Source: Aequorivita sinensis (lineage in GTDB: Bacteria > Bacteroidota > Bacteroidia > Flavobacteriales > Flavobacteriaceae). From it: 64,000 nt of DNA. A program made the translations under genes and the position numbers. The DNA lies in contig NZ_VDMC01000011.1 of the NCBI RefSeq assembly GCF_006346335.1, positions 1 through 64,000 of the forward strand. Reading direction: 5' to 3'. Shown here in pieces: positions 28,505 through 37,450 of this stretch. How positions within the stretch are numbered: the first letter of the stretch is position 1; every line of letters starts with the position of its first letter. The notes under the pieces were generated by a model that saw only the letters and a list, made by a program, of their open reading frames with translations, ran no database searches and was not told where the DNA came from.

Positions 28505-28882
28505 TTACTTGGCTTCCACTTCAACCCTAGAGTCTTTAGGTTGTTGCTTTTTCTCTACTGGTTCAGGAATTGTATCGACAAACAAAATACGATTCCATTT
28601 ATAAAGCCTACGCATAAGTAGCATATACCGGATTATACCAACAGCTAAAAAAATAACACATACTCCAAGGGCTACGTATCCCAACCACTTTATACTCTCA
28701 AAATCTTTTAACTGTAAAATTCCAATCCCCCCTATTAGCAAATATAACGAGGAGCGTATATATGAAAGTAACGTTCGCTCGTTGGCTAACTTTGTGCGCT
28801 CCAATGCTAAAATCTCATTGGTATTTGTTGGCACAGGCTTAGTACGTAGAAAGCGGAAAAGTTTTTTAGCTTCGTTTTTCAT
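28505..28882 (-). CDS. DUF202 (YidH-type) membrane protein
   Basis: A 125-residue protein of the DUF202 family: the conserved LALERTKLANERTLLSYIR segment (near 25-43) precedes two or three transmembrane helices (SSLYLLIGGIGILQL and WLGYVALGVCVIFLAVGIIR). Function unknown; it is an inner-membrane protein. It lies 39 bp upstream of DUF2851 on the same strand. Confidence 0.85.
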   Translation of the reverse strand: MKNEAKKLFRFLRTKPVPTNTNEILALERTKLANERTLLSYIRSSLYLLIGGIGILQLKDFESIKWLGYVALGVCVIFLAVGIIRYMLLMRRLYKWNRILFVDTIPEPVEKKQQPKDSRVEVEAK

Positions 28883-29110
28883 TATTACAGTTAAAGTTTA
28901 ATTTTTTCTACTCCGAGAATTCCGTTTGCCTGAACTTTGTCAAGATATACTTAGTCGTAGGCTTTTTCCTAATCCACAATAGTTCACACCTAAAAGGAAT
29001 CTCTTTATGGTGATTACTACTCTCTAGAGCAGTTCAGTTAAGATACAAAAATAAAACTTATAGCCTTAAAACCGATTAATCAGTTATAATCAAGGAATAA
29101 TCTTAGCTAC

Positions 29111-30100
29111 TTATCCCTCGTCCTCCACAAAGCCTTGCTCACGCATCCACTCGTCGTTATACATTTTCCCAACGTAACGACTTCCGTGATCGTGGAAAAG
29201 AACTACAACCACATCGTCTTTTGTAAAATGCTCTTTTAATTGAAGCAACCCTTTAATCGCTGCTCCAGCAGAATTCCCTAAAAAGAAACCTTCCATTTTA
29301 GCAAGTTTCTGAGTATAAATTGCCGCATCCTTATCGGTTACTTTCGTAAAACCATCGATAATACTGAAGTCTACATTTTTCGGTAGAATGTCTTCACCAA
29401 TTCCTTCGGTTATATACGGATAGATTTCGTTTTCGTCAAAAATCCCCGTTTCGTGATATTTTTTGAAAACACTTCCGTAGGTATCAATTCCCCAAACTTT
29501 CACATTCGGATTTTGCTCTTTTAGGTATTTACCTACACCGCTAATTGTTCCGCCAGTACCAACACCAACTACAAAATGAGTCACTTTTCCATCCGTTTGT
29601 TTCCAAATTTCCGGCCCTGTACTTTGGTAATGTGCTTTTGCATTACTTGGGTTGTCGTATTGGTTTACATACCAACTATTAGGTGTTTCTTCTGCTAATC
29701 TTTTTGAAACAGAATAATAACTGCGTGGATCTTCGGGAGCAACATCTGTTGGACAAACTACCACTTCGCTACCTACCGCTCTAAGAATATCAACTTTTTC
29801 CTTACTCTGTTTATCGCTAATTACACAAACCATTTTGTAGCCTTTAACGATTGCGGCAAGTGCAAGACCCATTCCGGTGTTTCCAGAAGTTCCTTCTATA
29901 ATTGTTCCGCCTGGTTTTAACCTACCATCAGCCTCAGCATCTTCAATCATGGTTAATGCCATTCTATCCTTTACCGAGTTACCAGGGTTAAAAGTTTCGT
30001 ATTTGGCAAGTACCAAAGCAGGAATGTCTCCAATTATTTTGTTGATTTTTACCATGGGTGTATTCCCAATAGTACCTAGTATATTTTCTGCGTATTCCAT
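29111..30100 (-). CDS. PLP-dependent cystathionine beta-synthase/cysteine synthase-like enzyme
   Basis: A 329-residue fold type II PLP enzyme. The PLP lysine is K44 in NSVKDR; the phosphate loop is TSGNTG (71-76) and a second glycine loop GTGGTISG starts at 181. Several stretches resemble the catalytic core of eukaryotic cystathionine beta-synthase more than CysK: IGNTPMVKINKI at the N-terminus, DGKVTHFVVGVGTGGT, and the end MYNDEWMREQGF. It lacks the regulatory CBS pair, so it could act either as O-acetylserine sulfhydrylase or in transsulfuration. It has its own promoter (30118-30125). Confidence 0.9.
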   Translation of the reverse strand: MEYAENILGTIGNTPMVKINKIIGDIPALVLAKYETFNPGNSVKDRMALTMIEDAEADGRLKPGGTIIEGTSGNTGMGLALAAIVKGYKMVCVISDKQSKEKVDILRAVGSEVVVCPTDVAPEDPRSYYSVSKRLAEETPNSWYVNQYDNPSNAKAHYQSTGPEIWKQTDGKVTHFVVGVGTGGTISGVGKYLKEQNPNVKVWGIDTYGSVFKKYHETGIFDENEIYPYITEGIGEDILPKNVDFSIIDGFTKVTDKDAAIYTQKLAKMEGFFLGNSAGAAIKGLLQLKEHFTKDDVVVVLFHDHGSRYVGKMYNDEWMREQGFVEDEG

Positions 30101-30117
30101 AACAAATTTTAAGAGTG

Positions 30118-30125
30118 CAAAGATA
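30118..30125 (-). promoter_or_regulatory. Promoter -7 box TATCTTTG of the CBS-like gene
   Basis: An exact TAnnTTTG match on the minus strand, 17 bases before the ATG at 30100. The leader would be about 12 nt. Confidence 0.65.
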
Positions 30126-30229
30126 TCATTCTTAATTAAGAGTTGCGAATACAGATATATTAATTCCAGAAAGGATTTTTAAAACCTATGATACAAAATA
30201 GTATTCGAACAGAAAAAATATATTAGTTA

Positions 30230-30970
30230 CTACTTAATTCTACTTAAAAAATCAGTTCTTCTATTACGAGATACGGGAACTTTACAGTTATTTTTTAGTA
30301 TAACGGTCCCTTCATTTAAATACTTATCTATATGATGAAGATTGATTAGATGGGATTTATGTACTAAGTAAAAATCATGATTTTCTAACAACGAATTAAA
30401 ATGGCCAATACTATGAGAACTCAATATTTGTTTTCGATTTTTAAAGTAAATTCTTGTATACCCATCTTCACCTTCACAACGAATTATTTCTTTAATTTTA
30501 ATAAATTCCATTCCCGCTAATGTAGGTATAACTATTTTCTTTTTCTGAAAAGTTCGAACTTCTAAGTTTTCAATCAATAGTTGATTTTTTTTAAAGGAAG
30601 TTTTTTCTTCAATATTCTGAATCGCCTTATCTACGGTTGCGATTAAATCCTGACTTTTCACAGGTTTTACGAGATACCCGATAGCACAGTGTTTTATGGC
30701 ATCTATGGCATAATTGTCAAAGGCTGTAACAAAGATAACCTCAAAAGAAGGTGTTTTTATCGATGCCAAAAGGTCAAAACCACTCATTCCGGGCATGGCA
30801 ACATCTAAAAAGACAAGCTGTGGAATCAATTTGTCTATGAGTATTAAAGCCTCCTTAGGATTTCTTGTTTCGCCAACAATAGAAATTCCTGGACATAAAC
30901 GTTCCAGTTTATTCTTTAAAATCGCAAGGGATTTTCGTTCGTCATCTACAAGTAATGCTGTTATCTTCAT
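30230..30970 (-). CDS. LytTR-type response regulator
   Basis: A 246-residue regulator. The receiver domain covers about 1-120, with acidic pocket DD (9-10), phospho-acceptor D56 (VFLDVAMPGMSGFD) and K in LVKPVKS. The C-terminal LytTR DNA-binding domain (about 145-246) includes GEDGYTRIYFKNRKQILSSH and FYLVHKSHLINLHHI. Its start overlaps the stop of the sensor kinase in ATGA (30967-30970), so the two are translationally coupled. LytTR proteins bind short direct repeats upstream of target genes. Confidence 0.95.
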   Translation of the reverse strand: MKITALLVDDERKSLAILKNKLERLCPGISIVGETRNPKEALILIDKLIPQLVFLDVAMPGMSGFDLLASIKTPSFEVIFVTAFDNYAIDAIKHCAIGYLVKPVKSQDLIATVDKAIQNIEEKTSFKKNQLLIENLEVRTFQKKKIVIPTLAGMEFIKIKEIIRCEGEDGYTRIYFKNRKQILSSHSIGHFNSLLENHDFYLVHKSHLINLHHIDKYLNEGTVILKNNCKVPVSRNRRTDFLSRIK

Positions 30971-33807
30971 TTTAAATAATATTGCTTAAGTATAAGAGTC
31001 ACCAAAGTTCCAGTAGCAAATTTTTCGATCAATGACCGATCTTCTATACTATATTTTACGTTCCATTTTTTACTTTGTTTTAAAAGCTCTAATCTTTCAT
31101 TTAAAACATTTGATGAACTTGTTTGATAACTTTTAGATGAATTTTTATATATCTTCTTTGATTTCAGTATTCCAATACCATCGTCCTGGATCGTTACCAT
31201 AAATGATGAAGGATTTTTATAGGTAAATCGTATTTCTATTTTCCCATTTGCCTCTTTGTGAAATAAGCCATGATTAACAGCATTTTCAACAATAGGTTGT
31301 AAGATCATAGATGGTAAAAGTTGCTCATCATTATCAATTTTGTCATCAACCATAATTTCATACTCTAATTTATCCTCAAATCGAAGTTTTTCAACGTCCA
31401 AATAATTCCTTAATAGAAAAACTTCTTCTTCAATACTTATACTACCTCTTCGGGAATATTTAAAGAAAAGACGAATTAAGGTTGCGAATTTTGAAAGGTA
31501 GTCCTCTGAAAGCTCTACCTCATGCCGTTGAATATAATATTGAATAGCATTCAATGAATTATGAATAAAATGTGGATTCATTTGCGAGCGTAAAGCTCTG
31601 AGTTCTAATTGGGCTAACTGCCTCTCTTGAATTATTTTTTTATTACGTTTTTTTCTAAGATTTACACTAATCATCCAAATAACAATAGTCACAAAAATTA
31701 AAAATAGGCATGTCACAGCCCATTTAAATTTTGAAGTTTGCCACCAATTTGGTAACACTGAAACGGTTACCCCCTTAATTTTGGTTATTCCGTTGTGACT
31801 TACTTTAAGTTCCAACTTATAATTTTCAGGTTCTAAAGAGTATAGATTCACCTCACCCGATGATGTAGTAGTCCAATTGGCTTGTGTAGGTCTTAGGCGA
31901 TATTCATAAGTAGTATTATTAGAATCAAAAAAATTAATTGATCCAAAGTTAACTTTTAGGTTTATATTCTTTTCGTAAAAGTAAGCTAATGAATCTAAGT
32001 CTTTCCTAGTTTCATTTAAATAGATGCTTTTTACGTAGGGTGTAAAATAACTTGTCTGCTTAATTTCAGACTTATTAATAATATTTAAACCTGTAGTTGT
32101 TCCTAAATACAACTTATTATTATGAAAAAGGACTGAAATTAAATTATTTGTTGGCAATCCATTTATTTGACTATATCTACTAATTGAAAAGCACCCATTA
32201 TCATCTAATTTATAATGAAGTAAAATCCCTTCGGAAATCGCCCAAATAGACTTGGGGTTTTCAACAGAAATTTGATTTATCACTGCGGTGTCGTCCGGTA
32301 TTAATTTATAAAGTTTCCCGTCAGAAAAACGATACAATCCGTCTCCCTCAGTACCTATATAATTTTGATCGGCATATTGTGAGTTAGTTAAAAATTTTTG
32401 TCCAATCTCTTCTTTCTTAAAATTTTGGAAGGCGTCAGTTTCATTATTATAGAATAGCATCTGTTTAAAACTAAAAGAAAATAGCGAATCGTCTTGTTCG
32501 AAGAGTCCTTGATAGTAAGGATGATTAACATATCCCTTCTCAGGTTCTAGATTTTTATTTAATCTCCAAATTCCAGAATTACCTTCCGAGAAGCAAATGT
32601 TATTATAGTTTAATATTTTTTTACCATAAACAAATGTTGTGTTTGATGGTTCGGTTATTTTAAAACCTAATCCGTCCTCTATAATTAAATAAAATCTAAA
32701 ATTGTAACAAATCATTTCCCTAAATGTGGAGATGTTATTCAACCCATTTTTTTCTTTTACCCACAACGTGGGCTTATTCTTATCTAGTTTATAAACTCCA
32801 ACTTCGTCAACCCCAACATAAACAACATTATTAATTTCTATTAATTTTGAAATTTGCTTACCTGCGAAATAATTGGAAATTGAACTATACCCAATTGGCA
32901 ATTTATAAACTCCATTTGTATTTGTGGCAACCCAAATAAATCCATCTTTATCTTGGAAACTATGGGTGGAATTTAAACTAGTGGGTATAACAAATGTTTC
33001 ACCTACCTCCAACTTATTATTAAGTGTTATAAGCCAATTACGGCCAGAAAGTTGGAGCCTTTTATTTGCTTGATTAAAGTTTACAAGACTTTTCAAGTTT
33101 TCATAATTCTTGAAATGAGGTAAGTCGCCATAGACAGCCTCAAAACTATTTAAATTAATGATTTCATAATAACTATCTAAGGCTCTAACTAATAGGGAAT
33201 CATTAAATTGATAGAAGGTCCTATAAACCGGATTTTTTTTTAACCTTGAAAGAATACACCCGTGATTGTCCTCAAGCTGTACTTCTCTATCCGTACTGTC
33301 TGAAACTATAAACACATCCCTATTAAGCAATTGTATTTTACAAGTTTGATTCTCTTTGGAGAGCCAAATGGTGTCTGAAAAAGCATAAGAAACTCGATAG
33401 TCAATAAAGGAAATATCATTTCCCGATTGAAAGAGACGCCCGTTCGGGTTCATCATCTTGCCATTGCTGGCTTTAAATTTAAATACACTATCATTTTTAA
33501 TAAACCCCAACTCATCACTTCTTGAAAAATACCAAATCCTATTATCGGGAGTAATACGGATATGCCAATTATCATTGGTGGGTAAACCATCTTTAGTGGT
33601 GTAATTTTTAAAAAATTTACCATCAAACTTGCTAATACCCTTATCAGTTAAAAACCAAATGAATCCCTCGCTATCTTGGGTCATTCTATATACAAAATTA
33701 CTCGCCAGCCCATCTTTTTCGGTATAGTTAATGTAGTCCTGAGCAAAGCAGATATACCCTATAAAGAATAACAAAAGTAGGATAATATGTTGCCGAGTTC
33801 GAAGCAC
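30967..33807 (-). CDS. Propeller sensor histidine kinase of the LytS family
   Basis: A 946-residue sensor. After a signal peptide (cleavage near CFAQD, residue 24) come two-component propeller repeats (GLASNFVYRMTQDSEGFIWF, then DKGISKFDG, GLPTNDNWHI and DGFIWVATNTNGVYKL). A Y_Y_Y domain follows at about 610-690 (YEYRLRPTQANWT), then one transmembrane helix near 695-717. The cytoplasmic His-kinase domain has H near 745 in NPHFIHNSLNAIQYYI, and an HATPase has DDGIGI. It probably senses a periplasmic ligand and phosphorylates the coupled LytTR regulator. It lies next to the curlin-like gene. Confidence 0.93.
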   Translation of the reverse strand: MLRTRQHIILLLLFFIGYICFAQDYINYTEKDGLASNFVYRMTQDSEGFIWFLTDKGISKFDGKFFKNYTTKDGLPTNDNWHIRITPDNRIWYFSRSDELGFIKNDSVFKFKASNGKMMNPNGRLFQSGNDISFIDYRVSYAFSDTIWLSKENQTCKIQLLNRDVFIVSDSTDREVQLEDNHGCILSRLKKNPVYRTFYQFNDSLLVRALDSYYEIINLNSFEAVYGDLPHFKNYENLKSLVNFNQANKRLQLSGRNWLITLNNKLEVGETFVIPTSLNSTHSFQDKDGFIWVATNTNGVYKLPIGYSSISNYFAGKQISKLIEINNVVYVGVDEVGVYKLDKNKPTLWVKEKNGLNNISTFREMICYNFRFYLIIEDGLGFKITEPSNTTFVYGKKILNYNNICFSEGNSGIWRLNKNLEPEKGYVNHPYYQGLFEQDDSLFSFSFKQMLFYNNETDAFQNFKKEEIGQKFLTNSQYADQNYIGTEGDGLYRFSDGKLYKLIPDDTAVINQISVENPKSIWAISEGILLHYKLDDNGCFSISRYSQINGLPTNNLISVLFHNNKLYLGTTTGLNIINKSEIKQTSYFTPYVKSIYLNETRKDLDSLAYFYEKNINLKVNFGSINFFDSNNTTYEYRLRPTQANWTTTSSGEVNLYSLEPENYKLELKVSHNGITKIKGVTVSVLPNWWQTSKFKWAVTCLFLIFVTIVIWMISVNLRKKRNKKIIQERQLAQLELRALRSQMNPHFIHNSLNAIQYYIQRHEVELSEDYLSKFATLIRLFFKYSRRGSISIEEEVFLLRNYLDVEKLRFEDKLEYEIMVDDKIDNDEQLLPSMILQPIVENAVNHGLFHKEANGKIEIRFTYKNPSSFMVTIQDDGIGILKSKKIYKNSSKSYQTSSSNVLNERLELLKQSKKWNVKYSIEDRSLIEKFATGTLVTLILKQYYLK

Positions 33808-33945
33808 CTTTTTTTATAAATGTAAAAAATATAAACAATTAATTTACAGTGTTTTATGAATTTCATTAAACATTATTTCATATTATTAAAATATAAAACT
33901 TTATACCTACTTGAATTTATGGCTGACACAACAATACTTTTCAAA

Positions 33946-33986
33946 AAAACACCCCCCAATTTTAATGATAATTGGAGGGTGCTTTT
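33946..33986 (-). terminator. Terminator of the curlin-like gene
   Basis: The minus strand folds as AAAAGCACCCTCCAATT pairing with AATTGGGGGGTG plus T7, with loop ATCATTAA. It lies 51 bases after the stop codon at 34037 and separates this gene from the sensor kinase. Confidence 0.85.
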
Positions 33987-34036
33987 AATTATAACCAAAT
34001 AATTATGAAGTAAGTATTTCTTTTATTCGACGAATA

Positions 34037-35164
34037 TTAATTTTGCACTATTACGGAATAGTTACCACTTCCAAATTGAGTTGTGGTAGCTATATGACCA
34101 TCTCCTGTCTGGTATGTTTCTGCACAATTTAAGTTGCCCACTTGTAAAGTACTCGCAAAATTAGTGTTTCCTATTTGCTCTGTTGTATTACAATTATCAT
34201 TTCCGTATTGTTGTACGTCTACCATATTGAAGTTTCCATCCTGCAAAATCTCATTAGTATTTCGATCTCCTTCTTGTATAGACAAATTCATATTTCCATT
34301 TCCAATTTGATAGGCCACAGAGAAATTATCATCTCCTTCTTGGTCTATATCAGACATATTTCCATTACCATCTTGTAAATTATATGCTAGATTTCCATCT
34401 CCTAATTGGTCAATGTCAGACATATTATCATTTCCTTCCTGATCTATGACAGCCAAATTAAAATTGCCTTCCTGTCCTACATTGGCATAATTACGATTCC
34501 CATTTTGATGAATTTCAGAATAGTTAAAATTCCCTTCTTGATTTACTGCCGCCATGTTCTGATTACCCACTTGTACTACGCAAGATAGATTATTGTTTCC
34601 CAATTGGTCTATATCAGCAGAATTACTATTACCTATTTGAGATGCACTAGAAATATTACTGTTACCTATTTGGTCGACTTCTATGTAGTTGTTATTACCA
34701 ATTTGTTGAGTTTTTGAATTATTAAAATTACCAAACTGAAGTACGTTCAAATCATTTCTGTTTCCCACTTGTAGCCCATCACTACAATTGTCATCCCCTA
34801 CCTGAACAACAGAAGCATTGTTTCTTCTTCCAACTTGTAATAATTTCGAACTATTGTCTTCTCCCCATTGAACTACAAATGCATTATTTCTATTTCCAAA
34901 TTGTTGAGTTAAAGAATAGTTACGTTTACCTATTTGGTACGTTCTTGCATAATTAAAAAACCCAAATTGATCTATTCTACCGTAATGAGATGGAGTTGGT
35001 GTAGGTAATTCCCATTGATAAATGCCTGCATTATTAGTTACTCCTGTTTGATTGGTAAACGCACCTGGAGTAAAAGCTGGTGGTGGTGTACAGGTATCGC
35101 AAGGAACCTGTGCAAAGCATACACTTGTTAATAGCGCCATTGCGCCTAAGATTAAATTTTTCAT
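34037..35164 (-). CDS. Curlin-like repeat protein, candidate extracellular amyloid
   Basis: A 375-residue secreted protein: signal peptide cleaved after CFAQ (residue 19), a Pro/Thr-rich linker (20-65), then 28 consecutive repeats of exactly 11 residues (66-373) and a final QN. The repeat pattern is Q-x-G-x-x-N-x5, for example QIGNSNSADID and QEGNDNMSDID. Each equals one strand-turn of curli CsgA/CsgB, whose 22-residue units contain two such halves. There is no indel in the array, which predicts a regular beta-solenoid or amyloid fold. No csgE/F/G homologue lies in the window. It has its own terminator. The adjacent LytS/LytTR pair is a plausible but unproven regulator. Confidence 0.88.
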   Translation of the reverse strand: MKNLILGAMALLTSVCFAQVPCDTCTPPPAFTPGAFTNQTGVTNNAGIYQWELPTPTPSHYGRIDQFGFFNYARTYQIGKRNYSLTQQFGNRNNAFVVQWGEDNSSKLLQVGRRNNASVVQVGDDNCSDGLQVGNRNDLNVLQFGNFNNSKTQQIGNNNYIEVDQIGNSNISSASQIGNSNSADIDQLGNNNLSCVVQVGNQNMAAVNQEGNFNYSEIHQNGNRNYANVGQEGNFNLAVIDQEGNDNMSDIDQLGDGNLAYNLQDGNGNMSDIDQEGDDNFSVAYQIGNGNMNLSIQEGDRNTNEILQDGNFNMVDVQQYGNDNCNTTEQIGNTNFASTLQVGNLNCAETYQTGDGHIATTTQFGSGNYSVIVQN

Positions 35165-35497
35165 GATAGTTGTATTTAAGTTGCTCCTACTCTATTTGTA
35201 AGGATTTTCAGATTACTCCCTTTTAATTTTTTACTAACATTTTTAAAATGATTTTTAAAAATTATTGACCTGTCTAAACAAATACAATTTAAATAGAGGA
35301 GAAAATCATTGAATAAAAGAAGAAATCAATATTAAATTAGTAAAAAATACTACTTGTTTTCGCGGTATTAGCTCTTCTTATTAAAACCAAAGGTTATGTT
35401 TATAAAAGAAATTAAAAAGAGACACTTTATAATCGGTCGTAATGAACTGATTATCCGTATATACAAGTTGATAATCAGTGTTTTAACAGAAAAAAAA
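35165..35497. other. 333-bp spacer between the curlin-like gene and the FtsX-type permease
   Basis: No convincing gene. It holds a 12-bp-period direct repeat ATTTTTAAAA (35239-35248 and 35251-35260) about 80 bp upstream of the curlin-like start codon, and a 10-bp inverted repeat at 35446-35479. A 46-codon plus-strand frame at 35396-35536 overlaps the permease 3' end and is judged spurious. Confidence 0.6.
35446..35479. repeat. 10-bp perfect inverted repeat
   Basis: ACTGATTATC (35446-35455) and GATAATCAGT (35470-35479), with a 14-base loop, 19 bp beyond the permease stop codon. It lacks a proper T-run on the minus strand. It could be a weak terminator for the permease gene or a protein-binding site. 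Confidence 0.55.
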
Positions 35498-36733
35498 CTA
35501 CTCAAACCGAATAGCCTTCACAGGAGATATTTTTGAAATAATAAATGAAGGAATTAAAAGCATTATTAAACACAGTAGAAAAGTACCTGCATTTAAAATA
35601 AGAATATAGTCTAAGCTTAAATAAACGGGAGCTTCGTTTACGTAATAAGTATCCGGGTTTAATTTGAAGATTTTACCGTACTTCTGAATTAGCAGTAAGC
35701 CAATTCCTATCACATTTCCCCAGAAAAGACCAACCCCTATTAAATACATCGCGTTGTAAAGAAAAACTTTCCTAACACTCCAATCGCTGCTACCCAGCGC
35801 TTTTAGAATTCCTATCATTTGGGTGCGTTCTAATATCAAGACCAATAAAGCTGTTATCATATTAATGCCCGCCACCAATATCATAATCCCGATAATCATA
35901 ATAATATTAAAGTCGAAAAGATCAAGCCATTCAAAAATAGAGGCGTATTTCTGACGGATAGTCTGTGTGTCTAGCGTGCTACTGGTTTCATTATAAACCT
36001 CGTTTCCGATAGGAACTATATTATCAAAATCGTTTACAAATACTTCGAAAGCGCCAATTTGGTCATCTTCCCATTTATTCAAACGTTGTATGTGACGAAT
36101 ATCTGTTATAATAAACTGTTCATCAAACTGCTGAAAGCCGCTGTTGTAAATTCCAACAATATCGAAACCACGACTCCGTGGCGTTTTTGAAACCTCATCG
36201 TTTAAGAAAAAAGTGGTCACTTTATCACCCAACTTCAATTGAAGCCGATTTGCCAAATATTCCGAAATTAAAATATCTTCATTCAAATCACCTTTAAAAT
36301 CGGGTAAATTCCCTTCAACCAAAAAATCTTCGAAAGCACTCCAATCGTAATCGCTGCCAACACCTTTTACCACGACCCCCTCAAAATCATTTTCGGTACG
36401 TATTACGCCACCTTTTGAAGCCGTAACCTGCACGTGTTTTATTCCTTCAATAGTTTTAAATGTGGGATAAAAATCTTGGTTTTTGGAAATGGGATTCTGC
36501 GAATCGTTGGAAAAATTGGTGTCAAAATTCGTAATAATTATATCGCCGTTAAATGCAGAAACCTTTTCGCGGATTTTCTTTTGAAGTCCAACGCCCGTGG
36601 CGATTGAAACGAGCATCATAATAATCCCGATGGCGATTGCAGTGATTGCAATTTTTATAATCGGTGCCGAAATACTACTTTTATAGTCCTTGGAAGCAAT
36701 GATGCGCCGGGCGATGAAAAATTCGAAATTCAC
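35498..36733 (-). CDS. FtsX/LolE-type ABC transporter permease
   Basis: A 411-residue permease with one N-terminal helix (about 25-47), a large periplasmic MacB-like domain and three C-terminal helices (NIIMIIGIMILVAGINMITA near 275, then about 320 and 375). The pattern is that of LolC/LolE lipoprotein-release permeases; no ATPase gene is adjacent. The start codon is GTG (36733). A TATTTTTG box lies 27 bp upstream and supports this start. Its 5' end and promoter region recur as a diverged partial copy at 38757-38953. Confidence 0.88.
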   Translation of the reverse strand: MNFEFFIARRIIASKDYKSSISAPIIKIAITAIAIGIIMMLVSIATGVGLQKKIREKVSAFNGDIIITNFDTNFSNDSQNPISKNQDFYPTFKTIEGIKHVQVTASKGGVIRTENDFEGVVVKGVGSDYDWSAFEDFLVEGNLPDFKGDLNEDILISEYLANRLQLKLGDKVTTFFLNDEVSKTPRSRGFDIVGIYNSGFQQFDEQFIITDIRHIQRLNKWEDDQIGAFEVFVNDFDNIVPIGNEVYNETSSTLDTQTIRQKYASIFEWLDLFDFNIIMIIGIMILVAGINMITALLVLILERTQMIGILKALGSSDWSVRKVFLYNAMYLIGVGLFWGNVIGIGLLLIQKYGKIFKLNPDTYYVNEAPVYLSLDYILILNAGTFLLCLIMLLIPSFIISKISPVKAIRFE

Positions 36734-36777
36734 GGAAGTTTTTTGGGCTTAACTTTTTTCAAAAATACGGTTTTCTT
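36579..36777. repeat. Direct repeat, copy A (permease 5' end plus namZ start remnant)
   Basis: This stretch of about 200 bp contains the first 50 codons of the permease gene, its promoter, and a plus-strand remnant GGGCTTAACTTTTTTC with AAAAATACGGTTTT that corresponds to the first codons of namZ. It matches copy B (38757-38953) in the same orientation. The middle 75 bp are nearly identical and the left third is clearly diverged. Confidence 0.85.
36760..36767 (-). promoter_or_regulatory. Permease promoter -7 box TATTTTTG
   Basis: An exact TAnnTTTG match on the minus strand, 27 bases upstream of the GTG start. The same box is present in copy B at 38939-38946, where it now lies inside the start of namZ. 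Confidence 0.6.
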
Positions 36778-36892
36778 TGACAATCTTATAGTTTAATTTT
36801 ACAAGTTCATACTATGAGCATTACATAGTTTTTTTTAAAAGAAGCTTCTCCGCAAAGTATTGAAATATGAAAGATGGGGATATAATTTATTG

Positions 36893-36930
36893 CAAAAAAA
36901 AATCCCAAAGGTTATCAGAAACCTTTGGGG
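36893..36930 (-). terminator. Terminator of the C10 protease/lipoprotein operon
   Basis: CCCAAAGGTT (36904-36913) pairs with AACCTTTGGG (36920-36929). On the minus strand it is followed by ATTTTTTTTTG. It lies 34 bases after the lipoprotein stop codon, inside the inserted segment. Confidence 0.85.
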
Positions 36931-36963
36931 TCTTTAATATACTGCTTAAGCTTAGATAGGAAT

Positions 36964-37446
36964 TTATTTAATAATTGTGAAAAAACCTTTCTCTCCATTT
37001 TGTCCGTCCCATTTCAACTCTCCATTAAACCAAACTTTCTGAACCCTTGGTTGATTATTATAAGTCCTGTCATATTCTGCTTGCAACGTATCGGTTTCAT
37101 TTTCATTCCATTCAACATATGTTATTGGTAGCTCTTCCGTTTCGACACTGTTTTGAAATATTCTTATTCTATACTCATTTTCATTTTGATAAATTAAAAA
37201 ATTTCGAGGATAATCCATATTTGGATCAAAAATTTCCTGCTTTTCTCCATTTACTAAGTAGTAAATTTTAATTTCGTCGGCTCTATAGGCATTCTGATTA
37301 TTTGGGTTTAGCATATCTATTCCACTGTGGTCTTTCAAGGAAATCTCTACAGCCGTATCAAAAAAAACAGCCACCTTTTCGGTCTCATTGTCTTTACTAC
37401 ATGCCGTTAAAAAGGTTAACACTATTAAAGTTACAATTGCTTTCAT
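36964..37446 (-). CDS. Small lipoprotein downstream of the C10 protease
   Basis: A 160-residue predicted lipoprotein: signal peptide with lipobox LTAC, lipidated Cys at 16. The mature part is acidic and beta-rich (AVFFDTAVEISLKDHSGIDM, DEIKIYYLVNGEKQEIF, EYRIRIFQN, WFNGELKWDGQNGEKG). I recognise no family. It starts 4 bp after the C10 protease gene and shares its terminator. In Streptococcus and Bacteroides, C10 proteases are encoded next to small proteins that inhibit them, so an inhibitor or partner role is a reasonable guess and no more. Confidence 0.75.
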   Translation of the reverse strand: MKAIVTLIVLTFLTACSKDNETEKVAVFFDTAVEISLKDHSGIDMLNPNNQNAYRADEIKIYYLVNGEKQEIFDPNMDYPRNFLIYQNENEYRIRIFQNSVETEELPITYVEWNENETDTLQAEYDRTYNNQPRVQKVWFNGELKWDGQNGEKGFFTIIK

Positions 37447-37450
37447 AATT

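Noticed and set aside
34232-35164. Repeat-rich stretch considered as a CRISPR array
   Set aside because: The 33-bp periodicity is the coding repeat of the curlin-like protein; the units vary continuously and there are no identical repeats with unique spacers. No cas genes are present in the window.
35396-35536. 46-codon plus-strand frame (starts MFIKEIKKRHFIIGRNELII) overlapping the permease 3' end
   Set aside because: No promoter or recognisable domain; part of it is produced by the inverted repeat at 35446-35479 and part is antisense to the permease. Kept only as a note.
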